Below, piece by piece: positions 25,654 to 33,104 of a DNA stretch of 42,300 nucleotides. This DNA is from a virus, in IMG/VR virus record IMGVR_UViG_3300047494_000051, positions 1-42,300 of that record, one strand, 5' to 3'. The position numbers and the translations under genes were made by a program. The notes under the pieces are model-generated. The model was not told the DNA's origin. It worked only from the letters and a program-made list of their open reading frames with translations, and did no database searches. Each line of letters begins with the position of its first letter. Within the stretch, counting starts at the first letter, position 1.

Positions 25654-26786
25654 GCGCGGCGTTCTCGGACGGCTTTGTCGAAATATTTCAAGGTGGAGCA
25701 GCCGGCGTAGCTGGGTGAGCTTGCGACGGCGGTGACGGCTGCGAGGATCTGGTCGGAGCGGAAATCGTCTTTCAGCCACTGGACGAGCGGTCGCATGTCG
25801 CCGCGGAAGGTTGCGGGGTTGAGGCGGCCGGCGTCGCAGACGAGGTCGAAGACGACGTCGAGCTGGTAGCCGTTGACCGTGGGCTGGCGCTTCCCGGTTT
25901 TCAGGTCGATTTCCTCGCCATCAGCGAAAGATTTGAATGGGTTCGGGGCGGGTCCAACTCGCTTTGGGTCGTATGGCTCGGGCGGCGGTTCTGGGTAAAT
26001 TTGCTCGCAAAACCAGCGGTAGAACTGTTTTTTCGGGTTGTCGAAGTGGACGTTTTGGGCCTGGCGGAGCACGTCCATGGCGCGGCTGTGCAGGTTCGGC
26101 GGCAGGTCTTCCGCGATGTTTTTCAAAAAGATGGCCGATGCGCGGGAACTGTCGCCGGTGACTTTTTGCCACAGCGCGGCGCCTTCGACTTCGAGCCTGC
26201 CAGCGGCCAGCGGTTCGGCGGTCGGCTCGCGCGGCAACGATACGGGTGGTTGTTCTTTTTCTTTCTTTCTTATTGTCCTGTCCTGTCCTGTGGAGCCTGT
26301 AACAGTTTCTGTGACAGAGATTGTGACAGGCTTTGTGACAGTGTCTGTGAGCAACGTCTGTGTTGATATTTGAGGAGCGTCTGTGGTGTTTGCTTTGCGT
26401 GCGGCTTTTGCTTGTCGCGCGGCTTCGGTGCGGCTGCGCTGCGCCTGCTTCATCTTCCAGCTTTCCAATGCCTTCTCGCATACCACGGGGTGATAAAGGC
26501 GTCCGTCACTGCACTTCACCCACCCGCGCATTGCGTGCGCACGAACCTTTTTCCATGCGGTCCCAGCGTCGGAAAGGTGCGCCAACATGCGATCGTTATC
26601 TGGCAAACTGCCGGCGGGTATTTGGTGCCACGCTGACATCCAAAGTGAGAGCGCGGCCAACTTTTCTTCGGCATTGCCCAAAACCCAAGTCTCTGATGCG
26701 CGCAGCCTCGTCACATCAAGCGGCATCCACGGGTAATCGTGAAGGTCGCATTCGATCGGCGTAAACGGCTCCGGAAGGTCGCTCAT
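25650..26786 (-). CDS. DUF1376-like replication protein (helicase loader or initiator)
   Basis: This 378-residue protein starts at ATG 26786, overlapping the helicase stop (ATGA). About residues 18-120 match DUF1376 (YPWMPLDVTRLRAS, LALSLWMSAWHQIPAGSLPDND, then HAMRGWVKCSDGRLYHPVV). A low-complexity Thr/Val-rich linker (about 140-170) and a C-terminal helical domain (about 205-375) follow. DUF1376 proteins pair with DnaB-type helicases in phage replication modules, as here. It probably helps load the helicase or recognise the origin. Confidence 0.7.
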   Translation of the reverse strand: MSDLPEPFTPIECDLHDYPWMPLDVTRLRASETWVLGNAEEKLAALSLWMSAWHQIPAGSLPDNDRMLAHLSDAGTAWKKVRAHAMRGWVKCSDGRLYHPVVCEKALESWKMKQAQRSRTEAARQAKAARKANTTDAPQISTQTLLTDTVTKPVTISVTETVTGSTGQDRTIRKKEKEQPPVSLPREPTAEPLAAGRLEVEGAALWQKVTGDSSRASAIFLKNIAEDLPPNLHSRAMDVLRQAQNVHFDNPKKQFYRWFCEQIYPEPPPEPYDPKRVGPAPNPFKSFADGEEIDLKTGKRQPTVNGYQLDVVFDLVCDAGRLNPATFRGDMRPLVQWLKDDFRSDQILAAVTAVASSPSYAGCSTLKYFDKAVRERRA

Positions 26787-28276
26787 TGCTGCCAAAATCC
26801 TGCCGGCTCGCTAAAGTGGGATGGAAATTCGCCCTGGAGTGGGATGATGTCACTCCCGATCTCAGGCTCTGAAAATGATGATGTTGGTCCATCGAATGTC
26901 AGCTGCACCGTGCACGGTGCACCGTCGCGGACTTTTTCAAAAATTAGCTCAGCCTTACCAGCGCAGCGCTCCTTTGCCTCCTCCCATTCGCGGATCGCGG
27001 CTTGATGTTTTTCGCGCCCTTCTTTGTTCGGCGCCGGCTCGGATTTCGGCAGGTAGGCCTCCTCTCTGTGGATGAACATGACGGTATCCGCGTCCTGCTC
27101 GATGTCGCCGGCCTGGCGCAGATCCCCTAGGTTCGGCCGCTTGTCCTCGCGCGCCAGTAGCCCGCGGTTGAGCTGCGCGAGGCACAGGACCGGACAATCG
27201 AACTCCTTGGACATGTCCCGCAGCGCGTTGCTGATCCGGCCCACGGCCTGCGTGCTGCCGTTCTTCCGGTCCGCGTCATCCGGCTTCACGATGTTGATGT
27301 GGTCCACCCAGATAAGCGCGAGGCGCTTGAACCTGCGCTGCGCCGCGCGGGCTTTTTGGCGGATGGCCACGAGGTTCTGGCCGCCGGCGTCTTCAATGAA
27401 CAACGGCAGGCCGCCGAGATCCTTGCGCACACGGACAAGGCGTTCGAACTGTCCCTCCACGCGCCCGCGCTTCATGGCCACCATCGGGATGCGCGCGGCT
27501 TCGGCCAGCACGCGGCGTCCCAGCGCCACCCGAGGCATTTCCAGAGAAAAGCCCAGCACACCGGCATCGCCGGACACCTTGCAGGCCTTGGCGACATGCA
27601 CAGCCCATTGCACGGCCAGCGCAGTCTTTCCCTGCGCGGGGCGCGCACCGAGGATGTTGAAGGTGCCGTTTTCCAGGCCGCCCAGGGCCTCGTCCACGGT
27701 GGGCATGCCGGTGGAGCGCCCGGCCATTGTCTCACCACGCATGGCGGTCTCCGCCTGCGCCAGAGCGGCATCCATGGCCTGGTCAAGGGTGCCGCCGCGG
27801 CCATAGTGCCCGGTCCCGTCCAGCAGCGCGTCCAGGCCAGCCATGGCCTTGTTGACGAGGGCGCCGGCCGGCATGTCGCGCGAGCCGATCAGAAGATCCG
27901 TTTGGATTTGATCCACCACGGCTTTGATCACGCGGCGGTGGTGATATTCGGTGACGGCGTGCGCATAGTCCGCGGTGGCCATCCACCCGGCGCATCCGGT
28001 GAGGACGCCGGCAAGGTATGCTCGATCCTCCGCCGGCAGGTTCAGCGCCGCCGAGATAGTGCGCAGGTCCGCGCTGGCGCCCAGATCGATGACCGTCTCG
28101 TGCACAGCGCGATGCAGTTCATAGGCGTAGTGCTGCGGTGAGAATGTCTCCGGCACCCGGGCAAGCGAGCGGCCGGCATTCATCAGCAGGCAGCCGATCA
28201 GGCCTTGTTCGACCTGGTGGCACTCATCCGCCGGGGACGGCGTGAACGGCGTCTGAAATGGGAGGACGTCAGCCAT
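26783..28276 (-). CDS. dnaB: Replicative DnaB-type helicase
   Basis: This 497-residue protein has an N-terminal DnaB-like domain (about 15-110) and a RecA-type core with Walker A GARPAQGKTA (about 210-219), Walker B LIWVDHINIV (about 321-330, Asp325) and VLCLAQLNRG (about 355-365). The C-terminal part ends with a Gly/Ser/Pro tail. It unwinds the fork for phage replication. I chose the ATG at 28276, overlapping the upstream stop; the longer frame is out-of-phase sequence. It sits at the end of the early-left operon with the DUF1376-like gene. Confidence 0.85.
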   Translation of the reverse strand: MADVLPFQTPFTPSPADECHQVEQGLIGCLLMNAGRSLARVPETFSPQHYAYELHRAVHETVIDLGASADLRTISAALNLPAEDRAYLAGVLTGCAGWMATADYAHAVTEYHHRRVIKAVVDQIQTDLLIGSRDMPAGALVNKAMAGLDALLDGTGHYGRGGTLDQAMDAALAQAETAMRGETMAGRSTGMPTVDEALGGLENGTFNILGARPAQGKTALAVQWAVHVAKACKVSGDAGVLGFSLEMPRVALGRRVLAEAARIPMVAMKRGRVEGQFERLVRVRKDLGGLPLFIEDAGGQNLVAIRQKARAAQRRFKRLALIWVDHINIVKPDDADRKNGSTQAVGRISNALRDMSKEFDCPVLCLAQLNRGLLAREDKRPNLGDLRQAGDIEQDADTVMFIHREEAYLPKSEPAPNKEGREKHQAAIREWEEAKERCAGKAELIFEKVRDGAPCTVQLTFDGPTSSFSEPEIGSDIIPLQGEFPSHFSEPAGFWQQ

Positions 28277-28463
28277 TGGCGATCGCCAGCCCGAGGAGCT
28301 GCAGCATCGCGTTCTTGGTGCTGGTGACTTCCTCAATCATGTCGTCAGCGGGGATGTCCTGCGCCTTTGCCAGATCGTTCCACGCGGCCAGCATGTCGCG
28401 GCGCACGGCGCAGAACTTCTCGGCCGGCGTCAGATCGGGTACGAGGCGGAGGCTGCGGGTCAT
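28269..28463 (-). CDS. Small protein between resolvase and helicase (64 aa)
   Basis: The ATG at 28463 overlaps the stop of the RuvC-like gene (ATGA), and the end overlaps the helicase start by 8 bases. The product is a mixed helical protein (TPAEKFCAVRRDMLAAWNDL, then MIEEVTSTKNAMLQLL). Tight coupling in the replication module suggests a small accessory role. No family recognised. Confidence 0.6.
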   Translation of the reverse strand: MTRSLRLVPDLTPAEKFCAVRRDMLAAWNDLAKAQDIPADDMIEEVTSTKNAMLQLLGLAIANG

Positions 28464-28936
28464 GCTGCGCGCTTCTCCATCGCCTGGCACGCGTGCCTCC
28501 AGAGAACATACGCATCAGAAATATTGTGATCCGTGATCCGCATGCCTTGGTCAGCAACCCAGGCCGCCACGACGTTCTTCGCCTCACCCTTTGCCCAGCG
28601 CGCACGGCCGATCGTGGTCATGCGCGCTTCGGTGGCGCTGGCGATGCGCATGCGGACCTCGCGGCGGTAGCAGATCAGCTCCGCCAAATAGAGCATGCCC
28701 AGCTGCTGATATGCCGTGGGGCCAGGATTCTGCCGATGCAGGTTTACGTCCGCTTCGATCATGATGAGCGACGGCTTGTGCATGCAGATGGCGTCGGCCA
28801 GGCAATCGCTGAAAGCTGCGCCCTGCGCTCCGGGGTTTACCATGGACGGCAACTCCCAAAGCCCAAGGGCAGGCTCACGCCCAGGCTGGCCAGCGCACCA
28901 GCCAGCCCGGCTGCTCAGATCTATTGCCAGGATCAT
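28460..28936 (-). CDS. RuvC-like Holliday junction resolvase
   Basis: This 158-residue protein has the RNase-H-fold residues of phage RuvC-type resolvases: D6 (ILAIDLSS), E61 (IMIEAD), and D136 and D141 near the C-terminus (RITDHNISDAYVLW). It would cut branched DNA that arises in replication and recombination. It stands upstream of the helicase in the replication operon. The start overlaps the stop of the preceding gene (ATGA). Confidence 0.75.
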   Translation of the reverse strand: MILAIDLSSRAGWCAGQPGREPALGLWELPSMVNPGAQGAAFSDCLADAICMHKPSLIMIEADVNLHRQNPGPTAYQQLGMLYLAELICYRREVRMRIASATEARMTTIGRARWAKGEAKNVVAAWVADQGMRITDHNISDAYVLWRHACQAMEKRAA

Positions 28937-29505
28937 GCGGTCGGCCGATCCTCAGGATTGCCAGACTTGCGCGGGCGGCCGCGCGGCTTGCTCACCACGG
29001 TGCCCGCTTCCTCGGCGCGACGGTCAAACAGCGTCTTGCCTTCGCGCCAGCCGGTGTCCCAATGCGTGTGCAGATCAGTGCCGGCCACGTGGATGTTGTT
29101 GTCACGCGGCTCGCCGCCAGCGCCAGCAAACCGTCCGTCCTCCTCGGCATCAAATGCTGCCTGTTCGGCCAGGGACTTTTCTGTCGGCGCCGGTACACCG
29201 TGCGTGCCGAATAGATCGGTCTGAGTAAAGCACGGCAGTGAGGCCAGGGTGCCGTAATAGCCGAGCTGCTTCATACGCAGCATGGCGGCATCGGCATCCA
29301 TGGCGGCCAGTCTTTCCATCATCGCCAGCGCGACCAAGTCGATACCCACGGCCTTCGCGCGCTTGCGGGTGCCGCGGTAATCGCTGCTGGCTTCATCCAG
29401 CGCCACCTTGGCGCGGCGGATGTAGCGGTAATGTTCGAGGAAGGTGTCTGGCGAAAGGTTCGGCTTGGCCGCTTCCTTTTCGTCGTCTTGGAGACGTTTT
29501 GCCAT
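28933..29505 (-). CDS. Replication-operon protein with AT-hook-like C-terminus (190 aa)
   Basis: I chose the ATG at 29505, which has AGGAG upstream; a longer frame is possible but unsupported. The product is helical in its first half (LSPDTFLEHYRYIRRAKVALDE). It carries a C-terminal KPRGRPRKSGN motif (about 176-186) of AT-hook type, so it may bind the minor groove. I have seen similar proteins in phage replication modules of alphaproteobacteria. Exact function unknown. Confidence 0.6.
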   Translation of the reverse strand: MAKRLQDDEKEAAKPNLSPDTFLEHYRYIRRAKVALDEASSDYRGTRKRAKAVGIDLVALAMMERLAAMDADAAMLRMKQLGYYGTLASLPCFTQTDLFGTHGVPAPTEKSLAEQAAFDAEEDGRFAGAGGEPRDNNIHVAGTDLHTHWDTGWREGKTLFDRRAEEAGTVVSKPRGRPRKSGNPEDRPTA

Positions 29506-29521
29506 TTTAAAAACTCCTGTT

Positions 29522-30058
29522 TTATACAGCGATCCGATTTTCATATGCGAAGTCGCCGCGCAAAAGGCGACATTCGGCAACATAAGCTGCGTCGGCGTCC
29601 TCCACAGTTTTGAACGTGCCGATATAAGTCATCCGGCCATTGATACTGACGCGGGCAACATAACTGCCGTGAGACAGAGTGACCCCTTTCGGCAGATCAG
29701 CACGTTTCTTACGAGGTCCACTGTTGGCGTTATTCTGAGCGAAAGTTGCCAAGCGGAGATTGCACCACCGGTTGTCTGTTCTAATACCGTTCCTGTGATC
29801 TATATTCATCTCGGGAAAGCTTCCTGTCTGCATCAGCCAGATAATGCGATGCGCAAGATGAACAGAATTACCGATACAGATTTGCCGATACCCAGCGCAG
29901 TGGTTTGAACCGGCACGCTTCCCAGCGTAACGCGAATTCCAAAGCCGAGATAAATGATCGTCGCCAGAGCGTGTCAGCCATGTCAGATGGCCAGTGTTCG
30001 AATCGTAAGCCAACGTCGCGCACGCAAACTCCTGGGTGATCTCACACTTCTTCGCCAC
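29522..30058 (-). CDS. HNH homing endonuclease with AP2 domain
   Basis: The start is GTG 30058, with GGAGG five bases upstream. A longer frame (to 30088) begins inside the upstream terminator. The 178-residue protein has an HNH-type centre (HLAHRIIWLMQTG, then NIDHRNGIRTDNRWCNLRLAT) and a C-terminal AP2-type DNA-binding domain (GVTLSHGSYVARVSINGR, then YIGTFKTVEDADAAY). It is probably a free-standing mobile gene inserted in the early-left operon. It resembles the HNH-AP2 gene at 35506, so the two are likely paralogues. Confidence 0.8.
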   Translation of the reverse strand: MAKKCEITQEFACATLAYDSNTGHLTWLTRSGDDHLSRLWNSRYAGKRAGSNHCAGYRQICIGNSVHLAHRIIWLMQTGSFPEMNIDHRNGIRTDNRWCNLRLATFAQNNANSGPRKKRADLPKGVTLSHGSYVARVSINGRMTYIGTFKTVEDADAAYVAECRLLRGDFAYENRIAV

Positions 30059-30074
30059 GCTGGCCTCCGGAGGC

Positions 30075-30103
30075 AAAAAAAGCGGCACCTTTGCAGATGC
30101 CGC
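30075..30103 (-). terminator. Rho-independent terminator (minus strand)
   Basis: Read on the minus strand, GCGGCA and TGCCGC form a stem with a 10-base loop, followed by seven Ts (30075-30081). It lies just downstream of the gene that ends at 30116 and separates the upstream regulators from the HNH gene and replication module. Replication genes would then need readthrough (antitermination) or a second promoter. Confidence 0.65.
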
Positions 30104-30115
30104 CCGGTTGATGGA

Positions 30116-30508
30116 TCAGGCAGCGCCGGCGACTGTGGCGGCGGGCGCGGGCGCCGGGGGCTGAAGCGCGGCAGCCAGTGCGGCCGTGTTGCTCTGCGCG
30201 TTCGCGGTGGCCTGCTGGATGGCGGTCACCAGTTCGGCAGTCGGTGCGTTGCCGGCCGCTAGCTGCGCGGTGAGGCTGGCAATCTGCGCGGTGTCAGCCT
30301 GGACCGCAGAAACGGCCTGGCCCACTTCGGCGGTGAGCGCGTTGTCGGCTGCGGTCAGGCCGGCGATGGCGCTTGCATTTGTGTCACTCATATTTCGTAG
30401 CTCCTGGCGTATGGTTCCGAGCAACCGAATGGCATGCTCGATCTGGTCATGCTGCGCTTGTTGCTTGCGCAGGATCGTCCACAGCAGTTCGCGGTCTTCA
30501 CAATCCAC
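30116..30508 (-). CDS. Ala-rich helical protein (130 aa)
   Basis: I chose the GTG at 30508, with AGGAG about six bases upstream, inside the stop region of the upstream HTH gene. The C-terminal 91 residues form a separate-looking Ala/Thr/Gln-rich coiled coil. A second ATG (near 30391) has its own AGGAG, so an internal start is possible. The product ends in an Ala/Pro tail. A terminator follows it. Function unknown. Confidence 0.55.
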   Translation of the reverse strand: MDCEDRELLWTILRKQQAQHDQIEHAIRLLGTIRQELRNMSDTNASAIAGLTAADNALTAEVGQAVSAVQADTAQIASLTAQLAAGNAPTAELVTAIQQATANAQSNTAALAAALQPPAPAPAATVAGAA

Positions 30509-30827
30509 GCGCGTTCTCCTGGGATCCGTTGGGCGAGCCAGCGCGCTCAACCGCAGGCAAAAGCGCCAACGACCCTTTCGAGCCGCCGGCTAGTTTGCTC
30601 TTGGGAGCGTCGGCATGGTCACCGACCTGTTGAATCTGAAATCCGGGGATGAGTCCTGCGGCGCGAGCCACGCGCGGGCAGAGCGACCGGCGGCCATGCA
30701 CGATATGGTTAATCATCACCACGCTCACGCCAGCCTTTTTCGCGAGCGCCCGCTGAGCGCCATAGACGCCATCGCACTGCGCGACGATGCGGGCAACTGC
30801 TTCGTCGTGGTTCAGAAAACCGGACAC
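30498..30827 (-). CDS. HTH protein, Cro/CI-like DNA-binding regulator
   Basis: I chose the GTG at 30827 because GGGAGGAG lies five bases upstream; the longer frame at 30878 lacks this. The 109-residue product contains a helix-turn-helix (YGAQRALAKKAGVSVVMINHIVHGRR, shown here as YGAQRALAKKAG then VSVVMINHIVHGR). It is followed by a Gly/Ser-rich tail. It is likely a secondary regulator of the early-left operon. Its start overlaps the end of the zinc-ribbon gene. Confidence 0.6.
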   Translation of the reverse strand: MSGFLNHDEAVARIVAQCDGVYGAQRALAKKAGVSVVMINHIVHGRRSLCPRVARAAGLIPGFQIQQVGDHADAPKSKLAGGSKGSLALLPAVERAGSPNGSQENARGL

Positions 30828-31018
30828 GAACGCTCCTCCCCGCTGATTTGCGACCATGGCCAGCACGCCCAGGAACAAAAAACCCGGTCCGCAACCGGCA
30901 TGGTTTCAATGTCGGTGACGAACAGGTTGTTGAACCGCTGCACGCCGCCATCCGTTCCGCACACGATGGCCACGGCTTCAGCCGCGGCAAGCGGCGCATT
31001 GCAGGTGGAGCAGAACAT
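30812..31018 (-). CDS. Small Cys-rich protein (68 aa)
   Basis: I chose the ATG at 31018, overlapping the stop of the GcrA-like gene (ATGA). The product has CSTC near the N-terminus, a further Cys (IVCGTDGG) and a CSWAC near the C-terminus, which suggests two zinc-binding halves. The longer frame upstream is an out-of-phase read. Function unknown; probably a small regulator or adaptor. Confidence 0.6.
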   Translation of the reverse strand: MFCSTCNAPLAAAEAVAIVCGTDGGVQRFNNLFVTDIETMPVADRVFCSWACWPWSQISGEERSCPVF

Positions 31019-31260
31019 CAGCCAAACCGCTTGATCGGCGACGGGCGCGGCGCAAAGCTGTTCCGGTGCGCGATGCCGATGATGACGTTCTTGGAAACGT
31101 TCATGCGCCGCCCAATCTCTGCCGCGCTGTAGCCCTGCCTCCAAAGCGCGCGCGCACGTTCAATGGTTTCGGCGGAATGCATGTCGCCAACCTTCAGACG
31201 AGCAGCGCGGCGCCGCGCGATATTCTCAGGGCATCGGTTGCTTTGCGCGCGACCGTCCAT
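31018..31260 (-). CDS. GcrA-like regulator
   Basis: This 80-residue protein matches the N-terminal DNA-binding part of GcrA, a cell-cycle regulator of alphaproteobacteria that works with RNA polymerase sigma-70 and methylated promoters. The matching block is TIERARALWRQGYSAAEIG, then NVSKNVIIGIAHRNSF. It lacks the longer C-terminal part of cellular GcrA, so it may mimic, redirect or block the host protein. The start overlaps the previous stop (TGATG), with GGAG and AAGGG upstream. Confidence 0.65.
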   Translation of the reverse strand: MDGRAQSNRCPENIARRRAARLKVGDMHSAETIERARALWRQGYSAAEIGRRMNVSKNVIIGIAHRNSFAPRPSPIKRFG

Positions 31261-31646
31261 CAGCCCTTCTCCTCCGTCGCCACACCAGCCAGCGAGTCCA
31301 CGCGGACATCGCCCGCAATTTCGCCCAACGCATCAGCATCGGCGTCCCTCATTTCCGCCAGCAGTGCGCGCCGCTGGGCAATTAGCTGTTCAGTTCGAGC
31401 GATGTCCGCCGCCAACCACGCCGTAAACCGCGCGCGGACAGCGCGGCACGCGGCCGGCAGCGTCACCGGTTGCTGGTAGTGGTGCGAGTAAACCTTGCGC
31501 GCGGGCAGCCCCAATGCATCGGCCGCGATCTCAAGCGCCGCAGTCACCTTTGTGCCGCGCTGGCGCTCGATCGCCACCACGCGATCCACGTATGTTGCTG
31601 CGCTAATCACGGGCGCAGGTCCGTTGCAGATTGTTTTGCAAGCCAT
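31260..31646 (-). CDS. Unknown helical protein, possibly DNA-binding (128 aa)
   Basis: I chose the ATG at 31646 (AGGAAG, six bases upstream). The product begins MACKTICNGPAPVISAA. A helical region around residues 15-60 resembles a helix-turn-helix (VVAIERQRGTKVTAALEIA, LGLPARKVYSH). Acidic helices follow to the C-terminus. It sits immediately upstream of the GcrA-like gene. Family not recognised. Confidence 0.55.
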   Translation of the reverse strand: MACKTICNGPAPVISAATYVDRVVAIERQRGTKVTAALEIAADALGLPARKVYSHHYQQPVTLPAACRAVRARFTAWLAADIARTEQLIAQRRALLAEMRDADADALGEIAGDVRVDSLAGVATEEKG

Positions 31647-31754
31647 GTCCGACTTCCTGATGCATGACGGGGCCATGCAATGGAGGACAGCCAGGAACGT
31701 GCCAGCCGAAACCAGAGACGATGCGATCCTGCCAGGGACACGCGCGCCGTCATT
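31607..31754 (-). CDS. Doubtful small ORF (48 aa)
   Basis: An ATG at 31754 overlaps the stop of the tiny membrane gene (TAATG), giving a 48-residue Arg/Ser/Trp-rich product. It overlaps the start of the next gene by 40 bases and has no motif. TAATG coupling is the only support, so I list it with low confidence. Confidence 0.25.
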
Positions 31755-31890
31755 AGGAAAAACCGAAGCGAAAAAACGCGATCAGCGCGCCGTACAGCAG
31801 CGCCATGCCAACGATCCACTGGACCGCTGCCATGATCTCGCCGCGCCGGGAGGGCGCGGGCTCGAAAGAGTAGGGGCGATCTACAGACAC
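31753..31890 (-). CDS. Tiny membrane protein (45 aa)
   Basis: A GTG at 31890 lies inside the end of the previous gene. The product begins MSVDRPYSFEPAPSRR and then has a single hydrophobic helix (about 22-41, VQWIVGMALLYGALIAFF). It is the last of three tiny membrane genes in a row (37, 34 and 45 residues). Coupled starts support translation. Function unknown. Confidence 0.5.
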   Translation of the reverse strand: MSVDRPYSFEPAPSRRGEIMAAVQWIVGMALLYGALIAFFRFGFS

Positions 31891-31985
31891 GCCCACACCA
31901 CGACGAAGAGCATGGCCCACAGCGCGCCGCCGAACGCCAAACCATGGAAAATGCCGCGGGCGGCTGCCAAGGGCTCCTCTTCCAT
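31881..31985 (-). CDS. Tiny membrane protein (34 aa)
   Basis: The ATG at 31985 overlaps the previous stop (ATGA). After MEEEPLAAARGIF the sequence is almost entirely a membrane segment (about 15-33), with Trp and Cys at its end. It is the middle member of the three-gene cluster of small membrane peptides. Function unknown; such peptides often modulate lysis, ion balance or host receptors. Confidence 0.5.
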   Translation of the reverse strand: MEEEPLAAARGIFHGLAFGGALWAMLFVVVWACL

Positions 31986-32098
31986 CACAGCACGCCCGAG
32001 AGGCAAAGCCAGGCCGTGATGGCGGCGCAAATGATGCCGACGAGCGCGTGTGAGGCGGCGTCTTCCCAGCACGCGAACAGCTTGGGTCCGGTGGCCAT
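31985..32098 (-). CDS. Tiny membrane protein (37 aa)
   Basis: GGAGG lies five bases upstream of the ATG at 32098. After a polar start (MATGPKLFACWEDAAS) there is one hydrophobic helix (about 17-36). It is the first of the three tiny membrane genes, with the next two each overlapping the one before. It lies downstream of the Cro-like gene, but is separated from it by a plus-strand gene. Confidence 0.55.
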   Translation of the reverse strand: MATGPKLFACWEDAASHALVGIICAAITAWLCLSGVL

Positions 32099-32158
32099 GA
32101 CAGCCTCCGGACCCCGCGCTACGGTTCGGTGGACGAGACCAGAACCGGAGGACAGAAA

Positions 32159-32398
32159 TTGAGAAACTACACGCTGCCGTGGCTTGGCTTCGCCATTTTC
32201 ATGGCGTGCCTCTACTTTTTCGGCGCCCACTTCGTCGCCGATCCATCCCAACGAATAATCATTGGGGTAGCCGCTGCCGGCCTGCACGCAGGCGACCAGA
32301 TTATTGCAGTGTCGAGGGAGGTAGATCGGTGCTTTCAGCAGCAAACAGAGACGCTGCGCATAATCAAAAAGCACTTCGAGCCGTGGCTTTACGATTGA
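32159..32398 (+). CDS. Small membrane protein on the opposite strand (79 aa)
   Basis: I chose TTG 32159 because GGAGG lies seven bases upstream; an ATG at 32129 is also possible. The product has one strong membrane segment at the N-terminus (about 5-22, LPWLGFAIFMACLYFFG) and a second weak one (about 30-45), then a charged coiled-coil end. It runs against the early-left operon, in the same direction as the CI-like gene. It could therefore be expressed in the lysogen, for example as a superinfection-exclusion protein. Function inferred from context only. Confidence 0.5.
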   Translation: MRNYTLPWLGFAIFMACLYFFGAHFVADPSQRIIIGVAAAGLHAGDQIIAVSREVDRCFQQQTETLRIIKKHFEPWLYD

Positions 32399-32403
32399 GA
32401 GGA

Positions 32404-32649
32404 TCATGCTGCCACCAGCGATTCAGAAGGCGCAGACCACAGATCGGGCCTGATCTCGTGCCTTGGGATGCCAGTAACACTCTCAACCTGCGGAACAATG
32501 TCTGCCGGTATCGGCCGCTCGCCGTTCACCCACTGACTGATAGCGCCAGGGCTGCGCTTCACAAGCGCCGCGATCTCGCTCTGCCTCTTACCGCAGGAAC
32601 GGAAGCGGGTTTTCAGGGCGGCTTTCTGGTCGTCTGTGAGGTCGGGCAT
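32404..32649 (-). CDS. Cro-like repressor
   Basis: This 81-residue protein is an XRE-type DNA-binding protein with a helix-turn-helix at about 21-45 (KRQSEIAALVKRSPGAISQW, then VNGERPIP). It is first in the early-left operon and divergent from the CI-like gene, which makes it the likely Cro counterpart in the lysis-lysogeny switch. Its promoter lies at 32658-32686. Confidence 0.75.
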   Translation of the reverse strand: MPDLTDDQKAALKTRFRSCGKRQSEIAALVKRSPGAISQWVNGERPIPADIVPQVESVTGIPRHEIRPDLWSAPSESLVAA

Positions 32650-32745
32650 GGCCCTGGTGTTTAGGCTGCCGCAACTGTTTCGTCAACCTCAATGTTTCGG
32701 CTGCCTGCGTCGTCGGCTCGGCATGTTTGTCGGATAATTGGCATC
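32650..32745. promoter_or_regulatory. Lysis-lysogeny switch: leftward promoter and operators
   Basis: Read on the minus strand, TTGACG (32681-32686) and TAAACA (32658-32663) with 17 bases between them form a good promoter for the Cro-like gene. Two related direct repeats, TGTTTAGGCTGCC (32658-32670) and TGTTTCGGCTGCC (32693-32705), are 35 bases apart. The first covers the -10 box and the second lies just upstream of the -35, so they are the likely repressor sites. A rightward -10-like GATAAT (32733-32738) may serve the CI-like gene, but its -35 is weak. Confidence 0.6.
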
Positions 32746-33099
32746 ATGCCCGACAAAAAGCTCACACCCGAAGAGATCGCCGCCAACCGCAGGGCGGTGC
32801 AACACGTCTCAGAATGGTTGCGCTACCGGGACTATACACAAATCAAGCTGGCAGATAGCCTAGGTGTTTCAAAAGCCACAATTAGCAAGTGGCTATCAGG
32901 AACCCAGGGGATGTCCGTAGCGCAGTTTCTTGATATTGCTAGATTTTGCGATTGCCGCCCGGAAGAGCTGATGATGTCTCCCAATCACCGGGAAACCGCG
33001 ATCAGATATCGCAGGCTCGCCGAAGCACTGAACGGCATGCCGGAGGATCGTTTTGACGCGGTGGTTGCCGGTCTGCTGGCGATGATACCAAAGGACTGA
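32746..33099 (+). CDS. CI-like repressor (XRE-type)
   Basis: This 117-residue protein carries an XRE helix-turn-helix (about 24-50, YTQIKLADSLGVSKATISKW, then LSGTQGMSV) and a helical C-terminus. It is short for a CI repressor with a peptidase or oligomerisation domain: it has only the DNA-binding part plus a short extension. The ATG at 32746 is the first sensible start. It is the only plus-strand regulator divergent from the Cro-like gene, so it is probably the lysogeny repressor. How it is inactivated is not apparent, as I see no LexA-type cleavage domain. Confidence 0.65.
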   Translation: MPDKKLTPEEIAANRRAVQHVSEWLRYRDYTQIKLADSLGVSKATISKWLSGTQGMSVAQFLDIARFCDCRPEELMMSPNHRETAIRYRRLAEALNGMPEDRFDAVVAGLLAMIPKD

Positions 33100-33104
33100 A
33101 AAAA

